64,000 nt of DNA from Porifericola rhodea (GTDB lineage: Bacteria; Bacteroidota; Bacteroidia; Cytophagales; Cyclobacteriaceae). The notes below the pieces were generated by a model. It was not told the DNA's origin. It did no database searches and saw only the letters and a program-made list of their open reading frames with translations. The stretch spans positions 5,410,501 through 5,474,500 of the forward strand of contig NZ_CP119421.1 of assembly GCF_030506305.1 (NCBI RefSeq). Direction: 5' to 3'. A program made the position numbers and the translations under genes. This document shows, piece by piece, positions 1-7,968 of the stretch; position 1 is the stretch's first letter; every line of letters begins with the position of its first letter.

Positions 1-1605
1 GGTCGTTATGAGCTGGGCAATTTTGCCAAAAATATTCAACAGCTAAGCATGGAAGATACGGCGGGTAAAGCTATCACTTTTAAAAAAGTGAACAAAGACC
101 GCTGGCAGGTAAACACTAAAGAAAATGATACACTTATTGTAAAATATCGCTGCTATGCAGCTGAAATGAATGCGGGTTCTTCCTGGCTGGACGAAGAGCA
201 GATTTATATTAACTTTATTAACTGTGCTTTCTACCCAGAGGGCAGGCAGCAGGAGAAGTACAGAATTACATTAGACCTGCCAGAAGACTATCAGATTGCC
301 TGCGGACTGGAGCAGGTAGAAAAATTTGTACTGGAAGCTCCGAGCTTTTACCATTTGGTGGAGTCGCCTCTGGTGGCGAGTGCCCAGCTTACGCACTGGC
401 AGTATGAAGTGGCTGGCTCACGCTTCCACTTGTGGTTCAACGGTAATGTAATGCTGGAAAAAGAAGCCACTCTCAGAGACTTCAGAAACTTTACCGTGGC
501 CCAGATAGAAAGCATGGGAGAATTTCCCTGCGAAGACTACCATTTCATTTACCAATTTTTGCCTTATCGGGCTTACCACGGGGTAGAGCATTATAATTCT
601 ACACTCATTATTTTGGGGGCGGCGGAAGAAATCAGGCAGGATAGTAAGCTTTACGAAAGCTTTTTAGGCGTAAGCTCCCACGAGTTGTTTCATACCTGGA
701 ACATTATTCGTATTCGCCCTAAAGAGATGTACCCTTACGATTATACCAAAGAAAACTACTTTACTACCGGATATGTAGCCGAAGGGATAACCACTTATTA
801 CGGAGATCTGTACCTGGCAAGAGGTGGCGTTATTAGTAAAGAAGAATACCTGCAGGAGCTCAACCGCCTGTTTAAACGCCACTTTGAAAATTTCGGACGC
901 TTTTATTATTCCCTGGCAGCTTCATCTTTTGATTTGTGGCTGGACGGTTATGTACCGGGCACTCCCAACCGCAAGGTATCCATCTATGTAAAAGGAGGTA
1001 TCGTAAGTCTCATGCTGGATTTAAGTATTCGTCAGCTTAGCCAGAACCGCTACTCGTTAGATGACCTAATGCACAGCCTATGGAATAATTATGCTAAAGA
1101 GCTAAAAGGCTATAGCCCGCAAGATATTATTAGTATTGCCTCCGAGCTGGCAGGGAAGCCTATGGATGACTTCTTTGAAAAGTACATAGAGGGTGTAGTT
1201 CCGGTAGAGGAAGAACTAAACACGCTACTACACACCATCGGATGTCAATTATATATTAGTCCATCAGAAAGTTTGAGTGAGCGTTACTTCGGATTTCGTA
1301 CTGCACAAAGAGAAGATAAACTGATTGTTAGCCACATAGAGCCCGACTCTCCTGCGGATAGAGCACTTTCTCGCGAAGATGAGATTGTTGCGATTAACGG
1401 CCAAAAGTGCAACATACAGCCCAACGACTTACTTACCGACAAAGATAGTATTGAGATTACACTACTACGTAGGCAAAAATTGCACACAGTTACACTTGCA
1501 CAGGACGGTAATACATATTTTCATCAGTATAGTATTGTCCAGAAAGAGCAAGCTAGTGAGCAGCAAAAAGAAAGCTTTAGCCTATGGCTAAACAAAGACT
1601 TTTAG
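1..1605 (+). CDS. M61 family peptidase with C-terminal PDZ domain (5' end outside window)
   Basis: The reading frame is open from base 1, so the ATG at 49 is not the true start: the residues before it (GRYELGNFAKNIQQLS) continue the N-terminal beta domain of M61 glycyl-aminopeptidase-like enzymes. The zinc motif HELFH lies at residues 211-215 counted from the Met at 49, followed by TW as in the family. The third ligand is probably the Glu of AEGITTYYG near residue 245. A PDZ domain occupies about residues 420-495 (PDSPADRALSREDEIVAING). Known members are metallo-aminopeptidases of uncertain cellular role. A large hairpin follows the stop. The family call is secure; the substrate is not known. 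Confidence 0.9.
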   Translation, partial: GRYELGNFAKNIQQLSMEDTAGKAITFKKVNKDRWQVNTKENDTLIVKYRCYAAEMNAGSSWLDEEQIYINFINCAFYPEGRQQEKYRITLDLPEDYQIACGLEQVEKFVLEAPSFYHLVESPLVASAQLTHWQYEVAGSRFHLWFNGNVMLEKEATLRDFRNFTVAQIESMGEFPCEDYHFIYQFLPYRAYHGVEHYNSTLIILGAAEEIRQDSKLYESFLGVSSHELFHTWNIIRIRPKEMYPYDYTKENYFTTGYVAEGITTYYGDLYLARGGVISKEEYLQELNRLFKRHFENFGRFYYSLAASSFDLWLDGYVPGTPNRKVSIYVKGGIVSLMLDLSIRQLSQNRYSLDDLMHSLWNNYAKELKGYSPQDIISIASELAGKPMDDFFEKYIEGVVPVEEELNTLLHTIGCQLYISPSESLSERYFGFRTAQREDKLIVSHIEPDSPADRALSREDEIVAINGQKCNIQPNDLLTDKDSIEITLLRRQKLHTVTLAQDGNTYFHQYSIVQKEQASEQQKESFSLWLNKDF

Positions 1606-1609
1606 CAAC

Positions 1610-1662
1610 AGATGAAAAGAGGGAGTTACAGAGTTTTGATTGCCTCTCTCCTCTTTTTCATC
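1610..1662 (+). terminator. Long inverted repeat after the M61 gene
   Basis: AGATGAAAAGAGGGAG is followed about 20 bases later by CTCTCCTCTTTTTCATCT. The arms are near-perfect complements with one extra A and a small mismatch, directly after the peptidase stop codon. No clean T-run follows the second arm, although its own sequence is T-rich. A transcription terminator or mRNA-end hairpin is the likely role. Confidence 0.5.
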
Positions 1663-1801
1663 TCCAAAAAATTTGTTTCATCTAAAAATCTTTCATTTTT
1701 GTAAAACAAGTCGGCAATCGATTACAGTACTGACTTGATATACACTCAATCTGGCTGAAATAAGCATTTTTAGCTTTATACTAAATACACATACTTAAGC
1801 A

Positions 1802-3187
1802 ATGTTAAAAATTAACCAACAACTTAAAGCAGAAGATTTACTACCCAAAATCCAGCGTCTGTGGGAGCTGTCTGCTGCTAAAATTCACAACCTGGAAAAA
1901 AACTACGACCCATCTAAAGGCTCGCCGGTATTTACTGTTAAAGGAAAATATACTACCCGAGGCTGGACAGAGTGGACACAGGGTTTTCAGTACGGTTCTG
2001 CCATCTTGCAATATGATGCTACCGCTGACGCTAACTTTCTGGATATTGGCCGAGAAAACACTTTAAAACTTATGGCTCCGCACCTTAGCCATATAGGTGT
2101 GCACGATCATGGTTTTAATAATGTAAGCACTTATGGCAACCTACTCCGCCTCATGAAAGAAGGTAAAATTGAGCAGAACGATTGGGAGCAAAATTTCTAT
2201 GAGCTGGCGCTTAAGGTTTCCAGTGCGGTACAGGCCAGCCGATGGACTAAAATTAAAAATGGGGGCTTTATCCACTCATTTAACGGCCCACACTCTCTTT
2301 TTGTAGATACCATTCGCTCCTGCCGCTCTCTTATGGTAGGTCATCAGTTAGGTCATGTACTACAGACAGAGAATGACGTAAAAGTTAATTTGCTTAAACG
2401 TGCTCTTATGCACATTAAAGCTACCGCCGACTATTCGGTATACTATGGTGAGGGTAGAGACTCTTATGATGTAAGGGGCAGAACAGCACATGAGCAGATC
2501 TTTAATACCAAAGATGGAAATTACCGCTGCCCTAATTCTCAACAGGGCTATACCGGATTCAGCACCTGGACTCGCGGTTTGGCCTGGGCTATGTGTGGCT
2601 TTCCGGAAGAGCTGGAGTTTATAGATACACTGAGCGATGATGACTTATCAGAGTACGGCAGCCGTGACGAAATTAACAGCTTTATGCTAAAAGCTGCTCA
2701 GGCTACCTGCGACTTTTATATAGAAAATACACCTACTGATGGAATTCCTTATTGGGATACGGGTGCCCCTCAGCTACACAAAATGGGAGATTACCTCAAT
2801 AACCCTTCTGACCCTTATAACGACTATGAGCCGGTAGACAGCTCTGCGGCTGCCATAGGTGCTCAGGGCTTGTTAAGATTGGGCAAATACCTGATGAGTA
2901 AGGGCAAAGATGAGGCAGGCAAAAAGTACTATCAGGCAGGACTTACAGTGCTGGACTCCCTCTTTGAGGAGCCTTACATTAGTGTAGACGAAAAGCATCA
3001 GGGCTTACTACTACACTCTATTTACCATGAGCCCAATGGCTGGGATTATGTACCAGAGGGCAGCAAAGTTGCCAATGGAGAGTCCAGTATGTGGGGAGAC
3101 TATCATGCCAGGGAGGTGGCGCTTTATGTGCAACGACTGGCGAGTAATGACCCTTATTATACCTTCTACCGTTGCGGAGAAAAATAA
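1802..3187 (+). CDS. Glycoside hydrolase family 88 protein (unsaturated uronyl hydrolase type)
   Basis: The 461-residue protein has the alpha/alpha-barrel signature of GH88: GVHDHGFNNVSTYGNL (about 100-115), TRGLAWAM (about 258) and the C-terminal EPVDSSAAAIGAQGLLRL. GH88 enzymes hydrate the 4,5-unsaturated uronic acid left on oligosaccharides by polysaccharide lyases such as those acting on glycosaminoglycans, ulvan or alginate-like polymers. No signal peptide is seen (MLKINQQLKAEDLLP), so a cytoplasmic place is likely. It stands alone between two hairpins, with no lyase or SusCD pair beside it. The family is clear; the sugar substrate cannot be told from sequence. Confidence 0.9.
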   Translation: MLKINQQLKAEDLLPKIQRLWELSAAKIHNLEKNYDPSKGSPVFTVKGKYTTRGWTEWTQGFQYGSAILQYDATADANFLDIGRENTLKLMAPHLSHIGVHDHGFNNVSTYGNLLRLMKEGKIEQNDWEQNFYELALKVSSAVQASRWTKIKNGGFIHSFNGPHSLFVDTIRSCRSLMVGHQLGHVLQTENDVKVNLLKRALMHIKATADYSVYYGEGRDSYDVRGRTAHEQIFNTKDGNYRCPNSQQGYTGFSTWTRGLAWAMCGFPEELEFIDTLSDDDLSEYGSRDEINSFMLKAAQATCDFYIENTPTDGIPYWDTGAPQLHKMGDYLNNPSDPYNDYEPVDSSAAAIGAQGLLRLGKYLMSKGKDEAGKKYYQAGLTVLDSLFEEPYISVDEKHQGLLLHSIYHEPNGWDYVPEGSKVANGESSMWGDYHAREVALYVQRLASNDPYYTFYRCGEK

Positions 3188-3208
3188 CAGCTTAAAGCAC
3201 AGAACAAG

Positions 3209-3244
3209 AAAAGCCGGTTCCAGAAGAATCGGCTTTTCGTCTAT
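3209..3244 (+). terminator. Rho-independent-type terminator after GH88
   Basis: AAAAGCCGGTT (3209-3219) pairs with AATCGGCTTTT (3227-3237) with one G-U pair and a 7-base loop. It lies 22 bases after the GH88 stop codon. The opposite strand also ends in a T-run, so it may serve both directions, including ssb. Confidence 0.75.
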
Positions 3245-3299
3245 TATAATTATAACCATATATACTTAAAAAGTTCGGGTTTAGCTACCCGGTGCAGAC

Positions 3300-3692
3300 T
3301 TAGAAAGGCAGCTCATCGTAAGCAGCCTCTTCTTCGGCTACCACAGAATTCTCTTTCTTCTTCTCACCAATCAGCATCAGCTCATTGGCAATGATCTCGG
3401 TCACATAACGCTTGATACCGTTTTTATCCTCATAAGTGCGATAGGTCAGCTTACCTTCCACCACTACCTCCTGCCCTTTGGCCAGTAGGTTTTGAGAAAT
3501 TTCGGCCAGCTTTCCCCAGGCGATGACCTGATGCCATTGGGTATCCTGCACCTTTTCGCCTGCGCTGTTTTTATAAGTTTCGGAGGTAGCTAAAGAAAAC
3601 TGCGCGACCATTCTACCACTGTTCAGGTTTCTTACTTCAGGATTCTGACCTAATCTACCGATCAACTGTACGCGATTTTTCATTGCATTCAT
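3300..3692 (-). CDS. ssb: Single-stranded DNA-binding protein
   Basis: The 130-residue protein starts MNAMKNRVQLIGRLGQNPEVR, the usual OB-fold opening of bacterial SSB, and carries the conserved WHQVIAWGKLAE segment. The C-terminal tail is acidic and ends AAYDELPF, equivalent to the DDDIPF partner-binding tip. The family normally begins at MKNRVQL, so the start could be the second ATG at 3683 rather than 3692. It coats ssDNA in replication and repair. It is short compared with the roughly 150-180 residues of many SSBs but typical for second copies in Bacteroidota. It is convergent with GH88. Confidence 0.93.
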   Translation of the reverse strand: MNAMKNRVQLIGRLGQNPEVRNLNSGRMVAQFSLATSETYKNSAGEKVQDTQWHQVIAWGKLAEISQNLLAKGQEVVVEGKLTYRTYEDKNGIKRYVTEIIANELMLIGEKKKENSVVAEEEAAYDELPF

Positions 3693-3728
3693 AACTATTA
3701 TATTTAAGTGAAACTATTATCGTTTTGA

Positions 3729-3814
3729 CGTTTACAAAGTAACAGCATGAAGCAAGCGATAATCGGTAATTAAGCGTTTACAGTCGTATATAACCGTTTG
3801 TAAACGTTTGCAAA
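3729..3814. repeat. Four copies of a CGTTTRYAAA-like decamer
   Basis: CGTTTACAAA (3729-3738), CGTTTACAGT (3775-3784), CGTTTGTAAA (3795-3804) and CGTTTGCAAA (3805-3814); the last two are in direct tandem. They fill the gap between ssb and the left edge of cassette 1. Such iterated sites could bind a regulator of ssb or belong to an attI-like recombination site. Nothing else in the gap looks coding. Confidence 0.5.
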
Positions 3815-3860
3815 TGGTTATTTAGTTTTTGTGTTTATTTAAATGTTGGCAACAATTTGA

Positions 3861-4442
3861 ATGAAAGAGCAACTAATCAAATCAATTTCAAAATATATTA
3901 AATTAAGTTCCGAAGAAGAAAATTTAATCGAAACGTTTTGGACCGAAAAAATACTTGAAAAAGGAAATTATCTATTGAGAAACGGAGAAACTTGTCGGAC
4001 AGATAATTTTGTTGTTTATGGAGCATTAAAAGCATTTTATATAAATCCCGAAACAGGAAAGGAAGAAATCCTATATTTTGCAATTGAAAATTGGTGGGCA
4101 ACAGATATTGATAGTTTTCAAAAACAAAATCCTTCGATTTATAACATTCAAGCCATTGAAAAAACTAAATTACTACAAATCCGCTATGACTCGTTTCAAG
4201 AAATGTTAAAGAAAGTTCCAAAACTAGAACGCTTTTTTAGAATCATCCTCGAAAATTATCTTGGAAGTCTACAACGAAGAATAATCTTAAATAAGATTCT
4301 TGATGCAGAACAACGATATTCGGATTTTTTAGAAAATTACCCTAAAATTTCAGAGAAAGTACCTAACTATCTAATTGCATCATATTTAGGAATTACTGCC
4401 GAATTTTTGAGCAGAATCCGTAAAAAAATCAAAGCATCTTAA
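3861..4442 (+). CDS. Crp/Fnr-family transcriptional regulator
   Basis: The 193-residue protein has the cyclic-nucleotide-binding-like beta barrel at about residues 20-115 (EKGNYLLRNGETC, then VVYGALKAFY) and a long dimer helix. The C-terminal helix-turn-helix contains SYLGITAEFLSRIRKK (about 172-187). Cassette and chromosomal Crp-like proteins of this small type in Bacteroidota usually control a neighbouring oxidoreductase or stress gene; here the neighbour is a flavodoxin-fold enzyme 63 bases downstream. Ligand residues typical of cAMP binding are not seen, so the effector is unknown. The low GC of the gene fits a recent transfer. Confidence 0.85.
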   Translation: MKEQLIKSISKYIKLSSEEENLIETFWTEKILEKGNYLLRNGETCRTDNFVVYGALKAFYINPETGKEEILYFAIENWWATDIDSFQKQNPSIYNIQAIEKTKLLQIRYDSFQEMLKKVPKLERFFRIILENYLGSLQRRIILNKILDAEQRYSDFLENYPKISEKVPNYLIASYLGITAEFLSRIRKKIKAS

Positions 4443-4505
4443 ACTACATCAATTTTTTTCACTTTCCCAATTCAGAACTTTGTCTCATAATCAAAATTTA
4501 AGAAT

Positions 4506-5129
4506 ATGAACAAAGTATTAATCATCAACGCAAGTGTAAGAAATGAAAAATCCCATAGCCGAAAACTAACGCAACTTTTTGAGGAGAATTGGAAAAAGAA
4601 AAATCCTAATGATAATTTTACTCACCGAGAAGTTGGATTGGAGGAAATTCCACCCATAAATGAAAAATGGATTGCAAGTGCATTTATCAAACCAAGTGAA
4701 AGAACAAAAGAAAACCAGTCGGGTGTTAAAATAAGCAATGAATTAGTCAAAGAATTCAAGGAACATAATATTTATGTTTTAGGAACACCAATGTACAATT
4801 GGTCAATTCCGAGCGGACTGAAATGCTACATCGACCAACTGATGAGAATAAACGAAACTTGGAAATTTCATTCGGGCGTACCAGATGGAGATTATGTAGG
4901 ACTTCTTGAAAACAAGAAAATGTTCATCCTCTCAAGTCGTGGAGACACAGGATATGGAGAAAACGAGAAAAACGAACATATGAATTTCCAAACAACCTAT
5001 CTGAAATTCGTTTTCGGGATTATGGGAATAAAAGACATTTCTATAATCTCATTGGACAATGAAGAATTTGGTGGAGAAATATTTGAAAACTCTAAGAAAG
5101 AAATCTACCAAAAAATTGAACAGATTTAA
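4506..5129 (+). CDS. Flavodoxin-fold NAD(P)H oxidoreductase (azoreductase/quinone reductase type)
   Basis: The 207-residue protein opens with the FMN-binding loop KVLIINASVRNEKSHSRKL and has the conserved LGTPMYNWSIPSGLKCYIDQ segment (about 98-117) of the Flavodoxin_2 family (FMN-dependent NADH:quinone reductase/azoreductase). A second FMN-contact region, LSSRGDTGYG, lies near residue 145. The family transfers hydride from NAD(P)H through FMN to quinones or azo compounds in the cytoplasm. It follows a Crp-like regulator in the same AT-rich unit, suggesting co-transfer and control. The TAA stop is directly followed by the attC core of the cassette. Confidence 0.87.
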   Translation: MNKVLIINASVRNEKSHSRKLTQLFEENWKKKNPNDNFTHREVGLEEIPPINEKWIASAFIKPSERTKENQSGVKISNELVKEFKEHNIYVLGTPMYNWSIPSGLKCYIDQLMRINETWKFHSGVPDGDYVGLLENKKMFILSSRGDTGYGENEKNEHMNFQTTYLKFVFGIMGIKDISIISLDNEEFGGEIFENSKKEIYQKIEQI

Positions 5130-5130
5130 A

Positions 5131-5141
5131 AACTGTTGCCA
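5131..5141 (+). other. attC of cassette 1, first half (R'' core)
   Basis: AACTGTTGCCA follows the oxidoreductase stop codon. Joined to AC at 8409-8410 it gives TGTTGCCAAC, the exact complement of the cassette's left edge. The intron boundary splits this core between CCA and AC. Confidence 0.65.
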
Positions 5142-5154
5142 ATCGAGTAGACGG

Positions 5155-5223
5155 CTGACAGTCAATTGACTGCCAGTGCGCCTCTCACACCACCTGGCGT
5201 ACGGTTCTCGTACCGGGCGGTTC
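5155..5223 (-). ncRNA. Group II intron domains V and VI
   Basis: Minus strand: the segment from 5223 to 5181 starts GAACCGCCCGGTACG and ends GGTGGTGTGAGAGG, the familiar domain V tract that follows maturase genes; ACCGCC pairs with GGTGGT. Domain VI is the hairpin CTGGCAGTC-AATT-GACTGTCAG (5176-5155, one G-U pair), followed by CCGTCTACTCGAT carrying the presumed branch-point A and 3' splice site at 5142. The RT stop codon overlaps the start of domain V. Confidence 0.75.
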
Positions 5224-5657
5224 ATTGAATTTCGGGACGGAATTTTTGGTAATAGCTTGCCATCTGTTCATAACCTATTTTTCTTAGGCGTGCCACAGTT
5301 AATGTGGTTCCGAGTATCGGGCTTTGGGCCACTGCCCATCCTCCCATGCTGGTCCTACTCCAGGCATAAGCCTGACCTTGTTTTAAGCCTAATCTAATTA
5401 GGTTTTTGCGCTTCCTTTCAGGTTTTTTCCAGTCATGCCATATGTAGTACCTAAGGCGATTGCGGAGCCATTCATCCAGTGATTTGAGCTTGTTATAAAT
5501 ACTTGCCAGTCGGTAGTTGTTTATCCAACCTCTATACACTTCATTTATTTTGGCTATTCTTTCCTCAAAGCTATAAGGCAATGTTTTCTTGGTGACTCCC
5601 TTGAGTTTGCGCTTAAGACCTGCCCAACTGCTCTTCTTTGCAACCAGTTGATATCTA

Positions 5658-5671
5658 CCCTGGCCGGGCGC
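5658..5671. repeat. 14-bp GC-rich insertion in the maturase gene (distal)
   Basis: CCCTGGCCGGGCGC (13 of 14 bases G/C) sits between TCTA and CCTTTTT. Removing it turns the out-of-phase junction into KGRYQLVAKKSSWAGLKRK, the normal link from the RT thumb to the X domain. The exact edges may shift by up to two bases because of flanking G/C. Confidence 0.75.
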
Positions 5672-6329
5672 CCTTTTTCTCCCTTACGGTAAGTTGGTAC
5701 AAACCCATGACCTAGTAATTCAAAGTCCGAAGGTCTGCGTATACCGCTTTTTTCTCGGTTAATAGGTAAATCTAACTTATCCCTTAGAAAAAGGTAAGTT
5801 TCGTTTCCCATCTTCCTTTCCTCTTCCTTTGTCTTGGCGTACATACTAAAATCATCGGCATACCTGATAAACCGGTATCCTTTAGATTTCAGATGTTTAT
5901 CCAGTTGGTCTAACAGTATGTTAGATAAAAGGGGGCTTAAGGGATTTCCTTGTGGCATTCCTTTCCTGCGTTTATGGAGCTTCCCATTGATTAAAATGGG
6001 AGCCTGTAGCCACTTGCGGGTTAGCCATAAGGTAGCAGGGCATTTAACTCGGTTGTAGATGAGTTGCAGTAATTTATAATGCTGAACCTCATCGAAGAAA
6101 CTCTTCAGGTCTATGTCCACAATGTCTTGATATCCATCATTGATGTGTAACAAGGATTTCTGGACTGCCTGATGAAGGTTCTTATTGGGGCGGAACCCAT
6201 AGCTTTCTTCTTCAAACTCTAGTTCGAATCTCATTGCTAATTGTTGATTTACCGCCTGCTGAAGCCATCTGTCAACTACTGTGGGCACTCCCAACAATCT
6301 GGTTTTGCCATTTCCTTTGGGTATCTCTA

Positions 6330-6343
6330 CAGCGCGGCTGCCG
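6330..6343. repeat. 14-bp GC-rich insertion in the maturase gene (proximal)
   Basis: CAGCGCGGCTGCCG sits between TCTA and CCCCTCT. On the coding strand it contains the palindrome CGGCAGCCG. Removing it restores PQAIRGVEIPKGNGKTR, the standard region before RT domain 1. It resembles the reverse complement of the segment at 6699-6712 apart from one indel. Confidence 0.8.
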
Positions 6344-6698
6344 CCCCTCTGATAGCTTGCGGTACATACGTCTTGTTCAGGATAGATGTAATAATATGAG
6401 TGCGGTGACCACCAAGATACAATCTTAAGTCACCTACCTTCATGTCATCTACTCCTGGTGCCCCTTTATTACCTACCACTTTGCGGTAGGCTTTGTACAG
6501 GTTTTTCGGTTGTAGTACTTTTTCTATCATCATTTGTTCTCTCCTTGTCCGCTTAAGGGAAAGCTATCTCGTCTTAAGACGACATTCTAACCCGAATTTG
6601 GACGCAATTCAATGTTTGGTCCTTCGCTGTTCTGTGAGACCTCAGGGGTATGGTGTTCGCAATCCCTGCTCGTTCCTCCAACTACTATGACCTCTGTC

Positions 6699-6712
6699 GG
6701 CAGCCGACGCTG
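6699..6712. repeat. Possible further 14-bp GC-rich insertion in intron non-coding part
   Basis: GGCAGCCGACGCTG interrupts a stretch that, without it, reads GAGAAGTCAGACAGAGG on the intron strand, like the conserved tract ahead of many group II ORFs. Its reverse complement CAGCGTCGGCTGCC differs from the insertion at 6330 by a single indel. The original sequence is not known, so the edges are a guess. Confidence 0.4.
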
Positions 6713-6786
6713 TGACTTCTCCTGACTTACAAACTATCAGGAGCCCTTCCTCGGTAAGATGAATATCCCGCGCCGATTTCTACGGA

Positions 6787-7791
6787 TTAAGCAAGCGCAT
6801 GAGCATAGTTTTTTTTATATTTTCGGTTGTCTCGGACACAAGCAAAAACTCGGTGAATAATCTTGTTACGGACTGCGTTCAACACTGCCATTTTAGCTTT
6901 GCCCTGAGCTACCTTCCGTTGATAGTAATCAGCGAGTTCTCCCTCAGCGGCGACAGCAGACATAGCGGCCATATGTAGTAGCTTCTTCATTTGTTTGTTG
7001 GCCAAATGACTGACCCTCATCTTACCCCGTATGCTAATCCCAGAGCTATGTTCAAAAGGGGCAACTCCTGAATAACAAGCAAACTTACGAGGACATCTGA
7101 AGAACTTAAATTCATTAGTAGAAGTGACCATTTCCCAAAAGACTACTTCACCAACGCCGTCTACAGAGGTCACTATTTCAAACAGATGAGCTAACGTATC
7201 GTCTTCTTTAATCAAGATTCTAATTTTCTTCTCTACCTCGTTTATCTGCTTGTCAAGGGCTTCTACAGGTTTTTGGTTGAGCTTCTGTAATTCTCTTTGT
7301 AGCTTCTTATCTTGGAAAGGAGCTGCTTCTTTGACTGGTACATTCAAGGCGTGTTTGGTAGTAATGAAACGCTTACGCAGGGCGACCAACTGCTTCAAAT
7401 GAGTCAGTACGCCTCGTTCAGGTTGCCAGATCACGGCTTGGTCAGCATGTCGATACCCATACTCTGCGATGCGAAGAGCATCCACTTTATCGCTCTTACC
7501 ACGTTGTAGTCCCATTGAGCGTTTGATACGCATTGAGGATTCCAACCAAAACGGGATGTCACGTTGTGTAGCAAAAGTAAGCAGCACCTGACTATAAATG
7601 CCAGTATGTTCGCAACAGAGTAGGCTCTTAGTAAGATCAATACCCTCATTTTGGCATTGTGTTTCAAACTGCATCACCCCTGTTTCATTGTTTTCTACAG
7701 AAATATGAAACAGAACATTTTGTTGATCTCTAACAGCCAAGTCTAGCGAGTTCTTACTCACATCAATGCCTACATAAAAAGAAAATTGCAT
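6787..7791 (-). CDS. IS110-family transposase
   Basis: From the ATG at 7791 (MQFSFYVGIDVSKNSLDLAV) the protein has the RuvC-like DEDD domain: Asp in GIDVSKNSLD, Glu in LLCCEHTGIY, and the pair of Asp in GKSDKVDALRIAEY. The C-terminal Transposase_20 domain is IVTSVDGVGEVVFWEMV, then CYSGVAPFEHSSGISIRG and LANKQMKKLLHMAAMSA. A longer frame starts at 7818 but the family begins at the Met-Gln-Phe. IS110 enzymes are recombinases guided by a bridge RNA. The reading frame is intact at 334 residues, so it may be active. It lies in the same direction as the broken maturase. Confidence 0.95.
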   Translation of the reverse strand: MQFSFYVGIDVSKNSLDLAVRDQQNVLFHISVENNETGVMQFETQCQNEGIDLTKSLLCCEHTGIYSQVLLTFATQRDIPFWLESSMRIKRSMGLQRGKSDKVDALRIAEYGYRHADQAVIWQPERGVLTHLKQLVALRKRFITTKHALNVPVKEAAPFQDKKLQRELQKLNQKPVEALDKQINEVEKKIRILIKEDDTLAHLFEIVTSVDGVGEVVFWEMVTSTNEFKFFRCPRKFACYSGVAPFEHSSGISIRGKMRVSHLANKQMKKLLHMAAMSAVAAEGELADYYQRKVAQGKAKMAVLNAVRNKIIHRVFACVRDNRKYKKNYAHALA

Positions 7792-7812
7792 AACTTTGAG
7801 ATTAAGGTAAAA

Positions 7813-7958
7813 CAACAAATCAGGATACTTTCAAAGCCTTACTACTGGGTCTCAAACCCAAATTTCTACTTGAAGCTTGTCCTGACAAAACTAGCTTGGG
7901 TACTGAATCGGCGCATAAGGCTCTCTTAGCGGCGGCCATAGGTCACCCGAGCTAGTTT
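7813..7958 (-). ncRNA. Candidate IS110 bridge RNA (two guide loops)
   Basis: Minus strand, just upstream of the transposase. Hairpin 1 has a 14-bp outer stem (7958-7945 with 7901-7888), a large internal loop and a small inner stem TAAG/CTTA. Its 3' loop strand GCGCCGATT (7914-7906) is complementary to AATCGGCGC at the element's right junction (6778-6770). Hairpin 2 has outer arms starting TCAGGA and ending TCCTGA, an internal loop TAGAAATT (7868-7861) opposite GTAGTAAGG, and an inner stem TGGGT/ACCCA. TAGAAATT nearly repeats the right end TAGAAATC (6782-6775). This fits target- and donor-binding loops. No match was found for the other two guide strands. Confidence 0.5.
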
Positions 7959-7968
7959 ACCTTTTGGT

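Larger units (their letters stand above)
5222..6533 (-). pseudogene. Group II intron reverse transcriptase/maturase, frameshifted twice
   Basis: Three frames together encode one RT. They are an N-terminal part from the ATG at 6533 (KNLYKAYRKVVGNKGAPGVD), an RT core with the YADD active site (RFIRYADDFSMY) and MPQGNPLSPLLSNILLDQLD, and a maturase X domain (SFEERIAKINEVYRGWINNY). The protein ends GYEQMASYYQKFRPEIQ without an HNH endonuclease. The breaks lie at about 6330-6343 and 5658-5671. Deleting exactly 14 bases at each restores EIPKGNGKTRLLGVP and KGRYQLVAKKS in phase and gives a single 427-residue frame (1312 minus 28 = 1284 bases). As it stands the gene cannot make full-length enzyme. 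Confidence 0.9.
6775..7960 (-). mobile_element. IS110-family insertion sequence inside the intron
   Basis: The element contains one DEDD/Tnp_20 transposase and an upstream non-coding stretch with two internally looped hairpins. The right (transposase-distal) edge is set near 6775-6782, where TAGAAATCGGCGC (minus strand) is followed by intron-like sequence GGGATATTCATC. The outer left edge is not visible; about 7960 is chosen because the hairpin at 7888-7958 looks part of the element and the one at 7969-8047 part of the intron. No terminal inverted repeats or target duplication are recognised, as usual for IS110. Confidence 0.7.

Noticed and set aside
5222-6533. Programmed frameshifting in the maturase
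   Set aside because: Both breaks coincide with 14-bp G/C insertions, no slippery sequence is seen, and deletion of the insertions restores the frame exactly.
6770-7914. GCGCCGATT / AATCGGCGC as terminal inverted repeats of the IS element
   Set aside because: IS110 elements normally lack such repeats, and one copy lies inside a hairpin loop; guide-to-junction pairing explains it better.
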